A stretch of DNA of 41,558 bases from Candidatus Omnitrophota bacterium (GTDB taxonomy: Bacteria > Omnitrophota > Gorgyraeia > 2-01-FULL-45-10). Location: NCBI GenBank assembly GCA_016929115.1, contig JAFGJL010000031.1:1-41558 (forward strand), written 5' to 3'. The notes under the pieces are model-generated. The model saw only the letters and a program-made list of their open reading frames with translations. It was not told where the DNA came from and made no database searches. Position 1 is the stretch's first letter. Every line of letters starts with the position of its first letter. The translations under genes and the position numbers were made by a program. This document shows positions 26,289-34,268 of the stretch, piece by piece.

Positions 26289-27503
26289 ATGGCAAAGACG
26301 ATACAGGAAATAAACGAAAAGATAAAACACGGCAACGTAGTCGTGGTCACCGCTGAGGAGATCATCGACCTCGTCGAGAAAAGGGGCATCCGCGAGGCGG
26401 CGAAGGAGGTCGACGTCGTCACGACGGGGACGTTCGGGCCGATGTGCTCAAGCGGGGCGTATCTGAACGTGGGCCATTCGAAGCCCAAGATAAAACTGGG
26501 CGGCGGCAAGGTCACCCTGAACAATGTCCCGGTCTACACAGGTTTTGCGGCCGTCGATATCTATATAGGCGCGACCGCAATGCCTGATGATGACCCGCGG
26601 AACAAGGTCTATCCCGGCGAGTTCAAATACGGCGGCGCCCATGTCATAGAAGAGCTGGCCGCAGGCAAAGATGTCGTTCTTGAAGCCTATGCCTACGGCA
26701 CGGACTGCTATCCGCGCAAGCACATCAGGACCCTCATCAATATAAAGGACGTGAACGAGGCCGTCCTCCTGAACCCGAGGAACTGCTACCAAAATTACAA
26801 TGTCGCCGTTAACCTGTCGCCGGACAGGACGATCTACACCTACATGGGGATGCTGAAACCCAACCTTGGCAACGCCAACTATTGCTCGGCCGGTCAACTT
26901 TCGCCTCTACTTAAAGATCCGCACTATAAGACTATCGGCATCGGCACGCGGATATTCCTGGGAGGCGGGACGGGGTATGTCTACTGGCAGGGAACACAGC
27001 ATAACCCGTCGGTAAAACGCAAAGAGAGCGGCGTCCCGCAGGCGCCGGCGGGCACACTTGCCGTTATGGGGGACCTCAAGGAGATGAGCCCGCGGTGGCT
27101 TGTCGGAAGCTCGTTCCAGGGCTACGGCGTGACGCTAGCCATCGGGATAGGCATACCCATACCGATATTGAACGAAGAGATAGCCAAATATGCCGCCGCC
27201 AAGGATGAAGACCTTTGGGCGCAGGTGATCGATTACAGCGAAGACTATCCTCAAGGCAAGGCCGGCTCTCTTGCCGAAGTGAATTATGCGCAGCTTAAGA
27301 GCGGAAAGATCACCGTAAAGGGCAAGGAGGTGCCGACCTCATCCCTGTCGAGCTATCCGAAGGCGGTCGAGATCGCCGAGACGCTTAAGAAATGGATAAA
27401 GGATAAGAAGTTCTATCTGACCGAACCTGTCGCGCATCTCCCGGGCGCGGAATCGGGCTTGAGTTTCAAGCCGCTGAAGGAACGGCCGGTGAAAGAGGAG
27501 TAA
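26289..27503 (+). CDS. DUF39 homocysteine biosynthesis protein
   Basis: DUF39 proteins in methanogens and other anaerobes make homocysteine from aspartate semialdehyde and sulfide, bypassing acylated homoserine. The 404 residues match: GTFGPMCSSGAYLNVGHSKPK near 48-66, GFAAVDIYIGATA, GTDCYPRKHIRTLI, GGGTGYVYWQGTQHNP and GSSFQGYGVTLAIGIGIPIPILN. Cys53 and Cys140 fall in conserved motifs; cysteines at these positions are considered functional in the family. The methanogen version carries a C-terminal CBS pair and works with a NIL-ferredoxin partner; neither is seen here. The ATG at 26289 follows cysK by two bases. This points to sulfide-based methionine synthesis. Confidence 0.88.
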   Translation: MAKTIQEINEKIKHGNVVVVTAEEIIDLVEKRGIREAAKEVDVVTTGTFGPMCSSGAYLNVGHSKPKIKLGGGKVTLNNVPVYTGFAAVDIYIGATAMPDDDPRNKVYPGEFKYGGAHVIEELAAGKDVVLEAYAYGTDCYPRKHIRTLINIKDVNEAVLLNPRNCYQNYNVAVNLSPDRTIYTYMGMLKPNLGNANYCSAGQLSPLLKDPHYKTIGIGTRIFLGGGTGYVYWQGTQHNPSVKRKESGVPQAPAGTLAVMGDLKEMSPRWLVGSSFQGYGVTLAIGIGIPIPILNEEIAKYAAAKDEDLWAQVIDYSEDYPQGKAGSLAEVNYAQLKSGKITVKGKEVPTSSLSSYPKAVEIAETLKKWIKDKKFYLTEPVAHLPGAESGLSFKPLKERPVKEE

Positions 27504-27527
27504 AACTTAAGAAGCTAAGAGCTAAAG
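27504..27527. repeat. Short-word repeat after the DUF39 gene
   Basis: Directly after the stop, AACTTAAGAAGCTAAGAGCTAAAGC contains AGCTAAGAGCTAA words like those after pheS, without a clear inverted partner. It runs up to the next ATG. Confidence 0.45.
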
Positions 27528-27528
27528 C

Positions 27529-28428
27529 ATGGAGCATTTCTTACACGTATTCATCCATTATCTTGCCGAGATAATCCCGGCGCTCGCGATAGGGTTCTTC
27601 ATAAGCGGCCTTGTCCACGAACTGATCCCCGAGGATATCGTCAACAATTTCCTGGGGGTCCGCGGAATAAGACCGATCCTGGCGGCCACACTGGTCGGCA
27701 CCATCCTGCCTGTCTGTTGCTGGGGGAGCCTCCCCATAGCCGTCAGCTTCTACAAAAAAGGCGCGCGGCTCGGGCCGATACTGGCATTCCTTGTGGCGAC
27801 GCCCGCGACGTCTGTCAGCGCGCTTTTGGTCGCGTACGCGGTGCTGGGGTTGAAATTCACCATATATATCTTTTTTGCCGTCATTGTCATGGGCGTCGTG
27901 GTGGGGCTCATCGGGAACACACTTAAATATGAGCCGAAAATAGCCAAGAAGGAGACATGCCCCCATTGCGAGGCCAACCCCGAGCATGTCCACACCCATA
28001 AAAAGAAGACCGTCGGTGACAGGCTGAAGTCAATATTGAAATACGCGTATATCAAGCTTCCGAAAGAGATAGGGCTGGAGCTTGTCATAGGCATACTCCT
28101 CGCCGCGGCCGTCGCTACATTCCTCCCCATAGGGGGGCTCATCAAAATGTATCTGGGCGGCTGGCTCAGCTATATCTTCGCTGTCGCCTTCGGCCTTATC
28201 ATGTACCTCTGCTCTACCGCAAGCGTCCCCCTAATAGACAGCTTGATAGGGCAGGGTATGAACGCGGGCGCTGCCATGACGCTCCTGCTCATCGGTCCGG
28301 TCGCGAGTTACGGCACGGTACTCGTGCTCAGGAAAGAGTTCGGCCTCAAGGTTCTCGCTGTATTTTTGTTATCGCTTGTCGCCATATCATTACTTCTGGG
28401 TTTAGGTTTCCAGTTTTTAGTGTTATAA
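27529..28428 (+). CDS. DUF318/ArsP-like permease with Cys/His-rich loop
   Basis: The 299 residues form about eight to nine hydrophobic segments in two halves, as in the DUF318 (ArsP_1, YraQ-like) permeases, some of which export organoarsenicals, copper or zinc. The first half holds PVCCWGSLP at 61-69, matching the family's CSCGVIP-type motif, and ATPATSVSALL. The central cytoplasmic linker contains CPHCEANPEHVHTHKKK (144-160), a cluster of two cysteines and several histidines that could bind a metal. The second half carries STASVPLIDSLIGQG. The substrate is unknown. Its place within an Rrf2-cysK-DUF39 transcript suggests transport of a sulfur species or thiophilic ion. Confidence 0.75.
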   Translation: MEHFLHVFIHYLAEIIPALAIGFFISGLVHELIPEDIVNNFLGVRGIRPILAATLVGTILPVCCWGSLPIAVSFYKKGARLGPILAFLVATPATSVSALLVAYAVLGLKFTIYIFFAVIVMGVVVGLIGNTLKYEPKIAKKETCPHCEANPEHVHTHKKKTVGDRLKSILKYAYIKLPKEIGLELVIGILLAAAVATFLPIGGLIKMYLGGWLSYIFAVAFGLIMYLCSTASVPLIDSLIGQGMNAGAAMTLLLIGPVASYGTVLVLRKEFGLKVLAVFLLSLVAISLLLGLGFQFLVL

Positions 28429-28437
28429 TAAGGGCAA

Positions 28438-29712
28438 ATGGACCATAGCCTGATCGCCCTAACAATATTCGTCGTTTCCTATACGCTCTTCGTATTTCTG
28501 CCTGCCAAACGGACCTACATAGCGATAGGCGCCAGCGCTCTACTGCTCCTGACCGGTGTCCTGTCTCCGAAAGAGGCATTCCTTGCCATCAACTGGAACG
28601 TCATGGGGATATTCGTCGGGACGCTTGTCATAGCCGACATCTTCATGGAGAGCCGGGTCCCAGCCTATTTTGCCGAGGTCATCGTCGACCGCTCTAAGAA
28701 CACCGCATGGGCCATCCTTCTCATATGCGCCCTTACCGGACTCATCTCCGCGTTCGTTGAGAACGTCGCGACGGTGCTTATCGTCGCTCCTATCGCATTG
28801 GCCCTTGCAAAGAAACTGAAGATGAACCCGATGAATATGATGATAGCCATAGCCGTATCTTCGAACCTGCAGGGCACGGCGACCTTGATAGGCGACCCTC
28901 CGAGCATGCTTCTTGGCGGTTTCGCGAAGATGAACTTCATGGACTTCTTCTTCTATAAGGGAAGGCCCAGCATATTCTTCGCGGTAGAGATTGGCGCGCT
29001 CGCGTCGTTCGTCGTCCTTTATTTCATTTTCAGGCGCCGGAAGGAAAAGATGGCCCTTGTGCCGGTAGAAAAAGTGCGCTCATGGGTCCCGACCGTCATC
29101 CTGGTAAGCCTCATAGCGCTATTGGCGGCATCCTCATTCTTTGATACGGGTTTTGCTTACATGGCCGGGATCCTCTGCGTCGTTTTCGGCGTGATATCCG
29201 TTGTCTGGGATAAGCTCTTCAACAAAAAAGTCATGATGCGCGGTATGAAGAAGCTCGATTGGGAGACGGTGCTGTTCCTTATGGGGGTCTTCGTGCTCGT
29301 CGGCAGCATAACACTGACCGGATGGACAGAGAAGAGCGCCGTCTTCTTGTCGAATATCGTCGGCCCCAATATATTTCTCGGTTATACACTGCTGGTATTT
29401 ATGGCCGTCGTTATATCGGCCTTTGTCGACAACGTGCCTCTCCTGGTGGCTATGCTACCGGTCGCCATCTCCATGTCGGCCAAGCTTCAGATAAATCCGT
29501 CGCTATTCCTGTTCGGCCTCCTGATAGGCGCTTCGCTCGGCGGCAATATCACGCCGATAGGTGCATCGGCCAATATAGTGGCGTGCGGCCTTCTTAAAAA
29601 GGAGGGCTATCAGGTCAGTTTCAAGGATTTCATGAAGATAGGCGTCCCGTTCACGCTGGCAGCGGTCACTGCGGCGTACCTCTTTGTGTGGCTAGTGTGG
29701 GGCTTTAAGTGA
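28438..29712 (+). CDS. ArsB/NhaD/SLC13-type ion transporter
   Basis: This 424-residue, strongly hydrophobic protein has about eleven membrane segments in the inverted-repeat plan of the ion transporter superfamily. The two pseudo-repeats show NVMGIFVGTLVIAD...ISAFVENVATVLIVAPIALAL and ETVLFLMGVFVLVGS...ISAFVDNVPLLVAMLPVAI, followed by GDPPSMLLGGF and GGNITPIGASANIVA. These helical hairpins are typical of ArsB, NhaD and SLC13 carriers. It starts 9 bases after the DUF318 permease, implying joint work. Substrate could be arsenite, Na+/H+, sulfate or an organic anion; sequence alone does not decide, and context favours a sulfur-linked anion. Confidence 0.78.
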   Translation: MDHSLIALTIFVVSYTLFVFLPAKRTYIAIGASALLLLTGVLSPKEAFLAINWNVMGIFVGTLVIADIFMESRVPAYFAEVIVDRSKNTAWAILLICALTGLISAFVENVATVLIVAPIALALAKKLKMNPMNMMIAIAVSSNLQGTATLIGDPPSMLLGGFAKMNFMDFFFYKGRPSIFFAVEIGALASFVVLYFIFRRRKEKMALVPVEKVRSWVPTVILVSLIALLAASSFFDTGFAYMAGILCVVFGVISVVWDKLFNKKVMMRGMKKLDWETVLFLMGVFVLVGSITLTGWTEKSAVFLSNIVGPNIFLGYTLLVFMAVVISAFVDNVPLLVAMLPVAISMSAKLQINPSLFLFGLLIGASLGGNITPIGASANIVACGLLKKEGYQVSFKDFMKIGVPFTLAAVTAAYLFVWLVWGFK

Positions 29713-29738
29713 TATAATATAAAAAAAGAGGGGTTTAT

Positions 29739-29957
29739 ATGAAGAAAGACAGGTTTTTCGTATGGCTGGTCGCGATCCTGATCATCGCCGCCAGCTTCTG
29801 TGTTTTTACGGAGCGCGCGCTCCAAGCTCAGGGATCGGCAGACCCTGAGGTAGTGAAGAAACTCAATGAGATCCTGGCCAATCAACGGACCATCATGGCC
29901 GATCTTGCCAATATGAAGGTCCAGCTCCAGGAGATAAAGGTGAGGGCGACACCATAG
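29739..29957 (+). CDS. Small secreted or membrane-anchored coiled-coil protein
   Basis: This 72-residue protein is not one I recognise. It has a lysine-rich start followed by a hydrophobic stretch (FFVWLVAILIIAASFCVF, about 6-23), then ERALQAQGSADP. The rest is a heptad-like helix (VVKKLNEILANQRTIMADLANMKVQLQEIK) predicted to form a coiled coil. The hydrophobic part could be a signal peptide or an anchor. Its stop overlaps the GTG start of ccdA by one base, so it is translated as part of the same operon. A helper or docking subunit for CcdA or TlpA is only a guess. Confidence 0.65.
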   Translation: MKKDRFFVWLVAILIIAASFCVFTERALQAQGSADPEVVKKLNEILANQRTIMADLANMKVQLQEIKVRATP

Positions 29958-30682
29958 TGGCGGGCGAGAACCTATCGTACATAACGGCGTTCGTAGCCGG
30001 GTTGCTGACGTTCCTTTCGCCGTGCATCCTTCCGGTCATCCCGTCATTCGTGGCGTATATATCCGGCGTTTCGTTCGCCGACTTGAAAGACGCCGACAAT
30101 AAGTCGGGGGTCCGGTCGAAGGTCATCATACACACGCTCCTTTTTATACTCGGCTTTTCCGTCGTCTTCGTGATCCTGGGGCTTACAGCGACGGCCATAG
30201 GCAAGCTTTTCTTCCGGTATCAAAAGGCTATAAATATCGTCGGCGGCATCCTCATCGCGTTCTTCGGCATATACCTTACCGGGGTGCTCAATATAGGGTT
30301 CCTGGCCAAAGAGAGAAGGTTCAAATTTCCCGTGCAGGGCGCGACCTATCTCGGGTCGTTTTTAGTGGGCGTGACCTTCGCCGCCGCATGGACGCCTTGC
30401 GCCGGGCCGATACTGGGCTCGATCCTTGTCATGGCCGGCACGAAGGCGGACTTGGCGCGGGGCGCGCAGCTTTTAGTGGCTTATTCTCTGGGTATAGCCG
30501 TGCCTTTCCTGTTGACGGCGTTTGCGATAAACTCGTTTTTAACCCTGTTCAACAGGTTCAAGAAAGCAATAAACGTCATCACCGTTATGGGAGGGATATT
30601 CCTGATCGTCGTCGGCGTTCTTCTTGCCACCGGGTATTTTTCGGTAGTTTCCGAAAGGGTCTTAAGCTCGTTCGCGCGGTAG
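29957..30682 (+). CDS. ccdA: CcdA/DsbD-type transmembrane thiol reductant carrier
   Basis: CcdA moves electrons from cytoplasmic thioredoxin to envelope thiol proteins. The 241 residues have about six membrane segments and the two family cysteines in paired motifs: TFLSPCILPVIPSFVAYISG near residue 18-37 and AAWTPCAGPILGSI near 138-151. It lacks the periplasmic domains of full DsbD. The GTG start at 29957 overlaps the previous stop, and a TlpA-like lipoprotein follows 26 bases later, the natural recipient of its electrons. Cytochrome c maturation is a possible role, but no heme genes are present here. Confidence 0.9.
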   Translation: MAGENLSYITAFVAGLLTFLSPCILPVIPSFVAYISGVSFADLKDADNKSGVRSKVIIHTLLFILGFSVVFVILGLTATAIGKLFFRYQKAINIVGGILIAFFGIYLTGVLNIGFLAKERRFKFPVQGATYLGSFLVGVTFAAAWTPCAGPILGSILVMAGTKADLARGAQLLVAYSLGIAVPFLLTAFAINSFLTLFNRFKKAINVITVMGGIFLIVVGVLLATGYFSVVSERVLSSFAR

Positions 30683-30708
30683 CTGTCCGTCCAAAAAAGG
30701 GGGTAGCT

Positions 30709-31206
30709 ATGAGAAGAATAAGCTTTTTGTGTCTCGCTGTTCTGATGTCGGCGCTTTTTCTGGCAGGCGGGTGCTCCAAGACGAGCGCCCTTGAGATCGG
30801 GGAAGAGGCGGTCGATTTTACCCTGCGTGATGTCAACGGCAAGACGGTCAACCTTTCCGACTTCAAAGGAAAAGTCATCATACTCGATTTTTTCGCGAGT
30901 TGGTGTCCGCCGTGCAGGCAGGAGATACCGGATTTCATAGACCTGCAGAAGGCATACGGCGACAAGGGTTTTACCATGGTTGGCGTGTCTCTCGTCGAGC
31001 CGGGCGAGGCGAAGAGTTTCGCCGATAAGATGGGCATAAATTATCCCGTGGTGGTCGACGACAACAGGGTCAGCGTTCTGTACGGTCCTATGCGCTCCAT
31101 ACCTACGACGTTTGTCATAGGCAAGGATTTCAGGATAGCCAGGATGTATATAGGCTACAGGCCCAAAAATGTCTTTGAAAGCGACGTGAAAGCGCTGCTC
31201 AAATAG
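30709..31206 (+). CDS. TlpA/ResA-like thioredoxin lipoprotein
   Basis: This is an envelope thiol-disulfide oxidoreductase. The 165 residues start with a signal peptide ending in a lipobox-like FLAGGC (C22), then a TlpA/AhpC-TSA-type thioredoxin fold with the active site WCPPC (C66, C69), the cis-proline region SIPTTFVIG, and a C-terminal helix. I chose the ATG at 30709, preceded by AAGGGGG; longer starts run through ccdA. With CcdA immediately upstream it should be held reduced. The target protein is unknown. Confidence 0.9.
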   Translation: MRRISFLCLAVLMSALFLAGGCSKTSALEIGEEAVDFTLRDVNGKTVNLSDFKGKVIILDFFASWCPPCRQEIPDFIDLQKAYGDKGFTMVGVSLVEPGEAKSFADKMGINYPVVVDDNRVSVLYGPMRSIPTTFVIGKDFRIARMYIGYRPKNVFESDVKALLK

Positions 31207-31219
31207 CGGAGACGGGAAG

Positions 31220-31867
31220 ATGATAATTTCCAAACAGAAGGACCCGAAGGAGATATTGCAGTATCTCGAAGGGCATAATAAGATATTCATCATAGGCTGC
31301 GGCGAGTGCTCTACGACATGTAAATCCGGCGGCGAGGAAGAAGTCAAGAAGATGAAAGAGCTGCTTGAGAAAGAGGGCAAGACCGTCACAGGATACTGCG
31401 TGCCGAAAGCGCCGTGCATAGCGGCGCAGGTGAAGCTGGAACTTGCCAAGAACAGGAAGGCGATCGAGGCGTCCGAGTCGGTGCTCGTATTGGCGTGCGG
31501 GCTCGGCATCCAGTCGGTGAAAGAGAATATGCGAGTGGAGAGGCCCGTCCATGTCGGGTGCGACACGCTCTTCATGGGCGAGGTGGACGGCCAGGGTGCG
31601 TTCCTCGAGCGCTGCTCCGCGTGCGGCGAATGCGTCTTAGAGCTTACCGGCATGATCTGCCCTATAACGCGCTGCCCGAAGTCGCTTCTGAACGGGCCGT
31701 GCGGCGGCCAGGACAAAGGCAAGTGCGAGGTCGATAAGGACCGCGACTGCGCCTGGGTCCTTATCTATAACGAGCTAAAGAAACAGAACAGGCTGGACCT
31801 GCTCAAGAAGATAAAGCCACCCAAAGACCACACAAAGTCCACAAAACCCCGTCAACTGACGCTGTAA
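31220..31867 (+). CDS. metV: MetV-type methylene-THF reductase C-terminal domain protein
   Basis: MetV is a zinc- and Fe-S-binding subunit that partners MetF in the ferredoxin-linked methylenetetrahydrofolate reductases of acetogens and other anaerobes. The 215 residues show the N-terminal CGECSTTCKSGGEEEV motif near 27-42 and the hallmark cysteine cluster RCSACGECVLELTGMICPITRCPK, followed by NGPCGGQDKGKCEV. No metF lies next to it; instead the next gene is 5-formyl-THF cyclo-ligase, another folate enzyme. It ends the tightly spaced Rrf2 operon, 13 bases after the TlpA gene. Linking it to homocysteine suggests methyl supply for methionine synthesis. Confidence 0.87.
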   Translation: MIISKQKDPKEILQYLEGHNKIFIIGCGECSTTCKSGGEEEVKKMKELLEKEGKTVTGYCVPKAPCIAAQVKLELAKNRKAIEASESVLVLACGLGIQSVKENMRVERPVHVGCDTLFMGEVDGQGAFLERCSACGECVLELTGMICPITRCPKSLLNGPCGGQDKGKCEVDKDRDCAWVLIYNELKKQNRLDLLKKIKPPKDHTKSTKPRQLTL

Positions 31868-31927
31868 GCGGAGCCATTGGCATAAATGGTTGCGTTTGGG
31901 CTCTTTATATGCTAATTTGTATATAAT

Positions 31928-32476
31928 ATGAAACATGTCATAAGAAAAAACATAAAAAAGCTCCTGGATACGCATTCTGGGCTTGAAAAATCGCGAAAGA
32001 GTGCTATAATAAAAGGCAAGCTATTCAATGAGGAGGTATTCAGAAAGGCACGTGTCGTGATGTTTTACGTCTCGCTCAAGGACGAAGTAGATACGGTACC
32101 GATGATAGACGAGGCGTTAAAGGCGGGAAAGAGGGTTTGCGTTCCTGTCATCTTGAAGGAAGAGAAGAAATTGATAGCAGGCGAGATACATAACAGATTG
32201 GAAGATCTGGAAAAACAGCACTTTGGGATCTATCAGCCGCGCGCTGACAGGGTCAAAGAGGTCCCCTTGAAAGATATAGATCTGGTGGTCGTTCCCGGCG
32301 TCGCTTTCGATAAGCATGACATGCGACTGGGCAGGGGGCACGGCTACTATGACCGGTTCCTGAGCTGTCTTTCCGCCAACACCAAGACGATCGGCCTCGC
32401 TTTCGATTTCCAGCTCGTAGAGCACCTTCCCAAGCAACCCCACGACATTCCTGTCTGGAAGACCATCGCTGCATAA
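31928..32476 (+). CDS. 5-formyltetrahydrofolate cyclo-ligase
   Basis: This enzyme converts 5-formyl-THF to 5,10-methenyl-THF with ATP, returning a storage folate to the active pool. The 182 residues have the family arrangement: a basic N-terminal helix, VVMFYVSLKDEVDT, VVVPGVAFDKHDMRLGRGHGYYDRFL near 130-150, and GLAFDFQLV. The glycine-rich loop reads GRGHGYYDR, with His where Gly is commoner. The ATG at 31928 has no clear ribosome binding site; TATAAT lies directly against it, probably by chance. It follows metV by 60 bases containing a weak GAGCC/GGCTC hairpin. Confidence 0.9.
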   Translation: MKHVIRKNIKKLLDTHSGLEKSRKSAIIKGKLFNEEVFRKARVVMFYVSLKDEVDTVPMIDEALKAGKRVCVPVILKEEKKLIAGEIHNRLEDLEKQHFGIYQPRADRVKEVPLKDIDLVVVPGVAFDKHDMRLGRGHGYYDRFLSCLSANTKTIGLAFDFQLVEHLPKQPHDIPVWKTIAA

Positions 32477-32497
32477 CGGCATAATCAGTAGACAGTA

Positions 32498-32585
32498 GCG
32501 CGACACTAACGGAAGAAGCGCCGCCATTTGCCAAAGGCCCATACCGCCTTAAGGTATTCCATTCCGGCAGCGCGCCGCGTCGCGC
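32498..32585 (+). ncRNA. Candidate structured leader RNA upstream of rny
   Basis: This 88-base non-coding stretch folds into nested stems: GCGCGAC (32498-32504) with GTCGCGC (32579-32585), then GCGCCGCC (32518-32525) with GGCAGCGC (32566-32573) with one mismatch, then ATACC (32541-32545) with GGTAT (32553-32557). It ends 31 bases before the RNase Y start. It does not match a riboswitch or small RNA I know. Autoregulation of rny mRNA is one idea. Confidence 0.45.
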
Positions 32586-32616
32586 GAGATCTACGTTTTT
32601 AAATAGGGGGGGCAGT

Positions 32617-34188
32617 ATGTACAAGGATATGACGGTAGTTTATATCGGGCTTGCAACATTGGGCGCGGTCTCCTTCTTCCTGTTGGGCTACTCGATAAGA
32701 AAATTCTACGCCAAGAAGAAGGTCAGGACAGCGGAGGAGAACGCGAGAAGGGCGCTTGAGAACTCGAAGGTCGAGGCCGACAAGATACGCCGCCAGGCGG
32801 AGATCGAGGCCAAGGATTTCCTGTTGAAAGCGCGCTCGGAATTCGAGAACGAGACAAGGGCGCGGCGGCAGGAGGGCATCACGCTCGAGAAGCGCCTGAT
32901 CCAGAAAGAGGAGAACCTCGACAGGAAGGTCGACCTTATCGACCGCAAGGAGAAGGACCTCGAGCGGAGGGACCAGTCGATCTCCGCGCGCGAAAAGAAC
33001 ATCGGCACCAAGGAGAGGGAGCTGGAATCGCTTTTGCAGGCGGAGAAGGAACAGCTGCAAAGGGTGTCCGGCATGACCAGGGACGAGGCGAGACAGGTGT
33101 TGTTGAAGAGGCTGGAGGACGATGTGAAGCAGGAAGCGGCCCTCATGATAAAGAGGACCGAGGATGAGGCGCGCGAGAAAGCCGACAAGGAGGCCCGCAA
33201 GATCATAGGGCTCGCCATACAGAAATGCGCCGCCGAGCACACGGTCGAGACGACGGTGAGCGTGGTGAACCTGCCGAACGACGAGATGAAGGGCCGCATC
33301 ATAGGTCGCGAGGGCCGCAACATACGCGCCCTTGAGGTCGCGACGGGCATCGATGTCATCATAGACGATACGCCGGGGGCGGTCATACTCTCCGGCTTCG
33401 ATCCGATAAAGCGCGAGATCGCCAAGATGTCGCTAGAAAAGCTTCTCGAGGACGGCCGCATACATCCCGGGAGGATCGAAGAGGTAGTCGAAAAGACGAA
33501 GAAGGAGCTTGACAACCTGATCCGCGAAGAGGGCGAGAAGGCGCTCTTCGAGACCGGGCTGCACGGCATGCATCCGGAGCTGGTTAAGCTGTTGGGCCGG
33601 TTGAAATACCGAACGAGCTACGGCCAGAACGTCCTGCAGCACTCGAAAGAGGTGGCGCACCTGATGGGCGTCATGGCCGGCGAGCTTAAACTGGACCCGA
33701 CGCTCGCGAAGCGCATAGGGCTTCTGCACGACATCGGGAAGTCCGTGAGCCACGAGGTCGAGGGCACGCATTCGAAGATAGGCTCGGACCTCGCGCGCAA
33801 ATACGGCGAGTCGGAGAACATCTGCCACGCTATCGAGGCGCACCACCAGGACATCGAGGCGAAGACGCTCCTCGCCGTAATGGCGCAGGCGGCCGACGCG
33901 ATAAGCGCGTCAAGGCCGGGCGCGCGGCGCGAGACGCTCGAGGTCTACATCAAGCGCCTTGAAAAGCTTGAGTCGATAGCCGATTCGTTCAAGGGCGTCG
34001 AGAAGGCCTACGCGATACAGGCCGGGCGCGAGATACGCGTCATCGTCCAGCCCGAGAAGATAACCGACGCGCAGGCGGCTGTGCTGGCGCGCGATATCAC
34101 GAAAAAGATCGAAGAGGGCCTGGAGTATCCGGGCCAGATCAAGGTGACGGTCATTAGAGAAACGCGAGCAGTAGAATATGCGAAATAA
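32617..34188 (+). CDS. rny: Ribonuclease Y
   Basis: RNase Y is a membrane-anchored endoribonuclease that initiates mRNA decay. The 523 residues have an N-terminal membrane segment (about 4-22), a long charged coiled coil to about residue 205, and a KH domain ([24 protein letters not shown]). An HD domain follows with the metal motif LLHDIGK and its partner AIEAHH, and the C-terminus is conserved ([15 protein letters not shown]). GGGGGG lies 5 bases before the ATG. The ymdB gene follows, the pairing known from many bacteria. Confidence 0.97.
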   Translation: MYKDMTVVYIGLATLGAVSFFLLGYSIRKFYAKKKVRTAEENARRALENSKVEADKIRRQAEIEAKDFLLKARSEFENETRARRQEGITLEKRLIQKEENLDRKVDLIDRKEKDLERRDQSISAREKNIGTKERELESLLQAEKEQLQRVSGMTRDEARQVLLKRLEDDVKQEAALMIKRTEDEAREKADKEARKIIGLAIQKCAAEHTVETTVSVVNLPNDEMKGRIIGREGRNIRALEVATGIDVIIDDTPGAVILSGFDPIKREIAKMSLEKLLEDGRIHPGRIEEVVEKTKKELDNLIREEGEKALFETGLHGMHPELVKLLGRLKYRTSYGQNVLQHSKEVAHLMGVMAGELKLDPTLAKRIGLLHDIGKSVSHEVEGTHSKIGSDLARKYGESENICHAIEAHHQDIEAKTLLAVMAQAADAISASRPGARRETLEVYIKRLEKLESIADSFKGVEKAYAIQAGREIRVIVQPEKITDAQAAVLARDITKKIEEGLEYPGQIKVTVIRETRAVEYAK

Positions 34189-34256
34189 TAGCGTATAGCG
34201 GATAGCGTTTAGCGTATAGAAAACCTAAACGCTATACGCTCCACGCTAAACGCTAA
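34189..34256. repeat. TAGCGTATAGCG-type repeat between rny and ymdB
   Basis: The gap consists of AGCGTATAGCG, AGCGTTTAGCG and their inverted forms. CTAAACGCTATACGCT at 34225-34240 is the inverse of words on the left, and ACGCTAAACGCTA continues the right side. It begins at the rny stop and ends 13 bases before the ymdB ATG. Confidence 0.8.
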
Positions 34257-34268
34257 AACGAGGATTTT

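Noticed and set aside
30388-30708. A long N-terminal extension of the TlpA-like protein
   Set aside because: It overlaps ccdA in another frame; the signal peptide begins at the ATG at 30709 with a strong ribosome binding site.
30481-31722. A 413-codon open frame on the minus strand
   Set aside because: It is antisense to ccdA, the TlpA gene and metV, all of which have clear family motifs.
31922-31927. TATAAT directly before the formyl-THF cyclo-ligase start as its promoter
   Set aside because: It would start transcription inside the coding region, and no -35 is placed correctly.
32498-32585. SRP RNA or tetrahydrofolate riboswitch in the rny leader
   Set aside because: GGAAG-like bases are present, but the SRP apical helix does not form, and the folate aptamer pattern is not recognisable; left as an unknown structured candidate.
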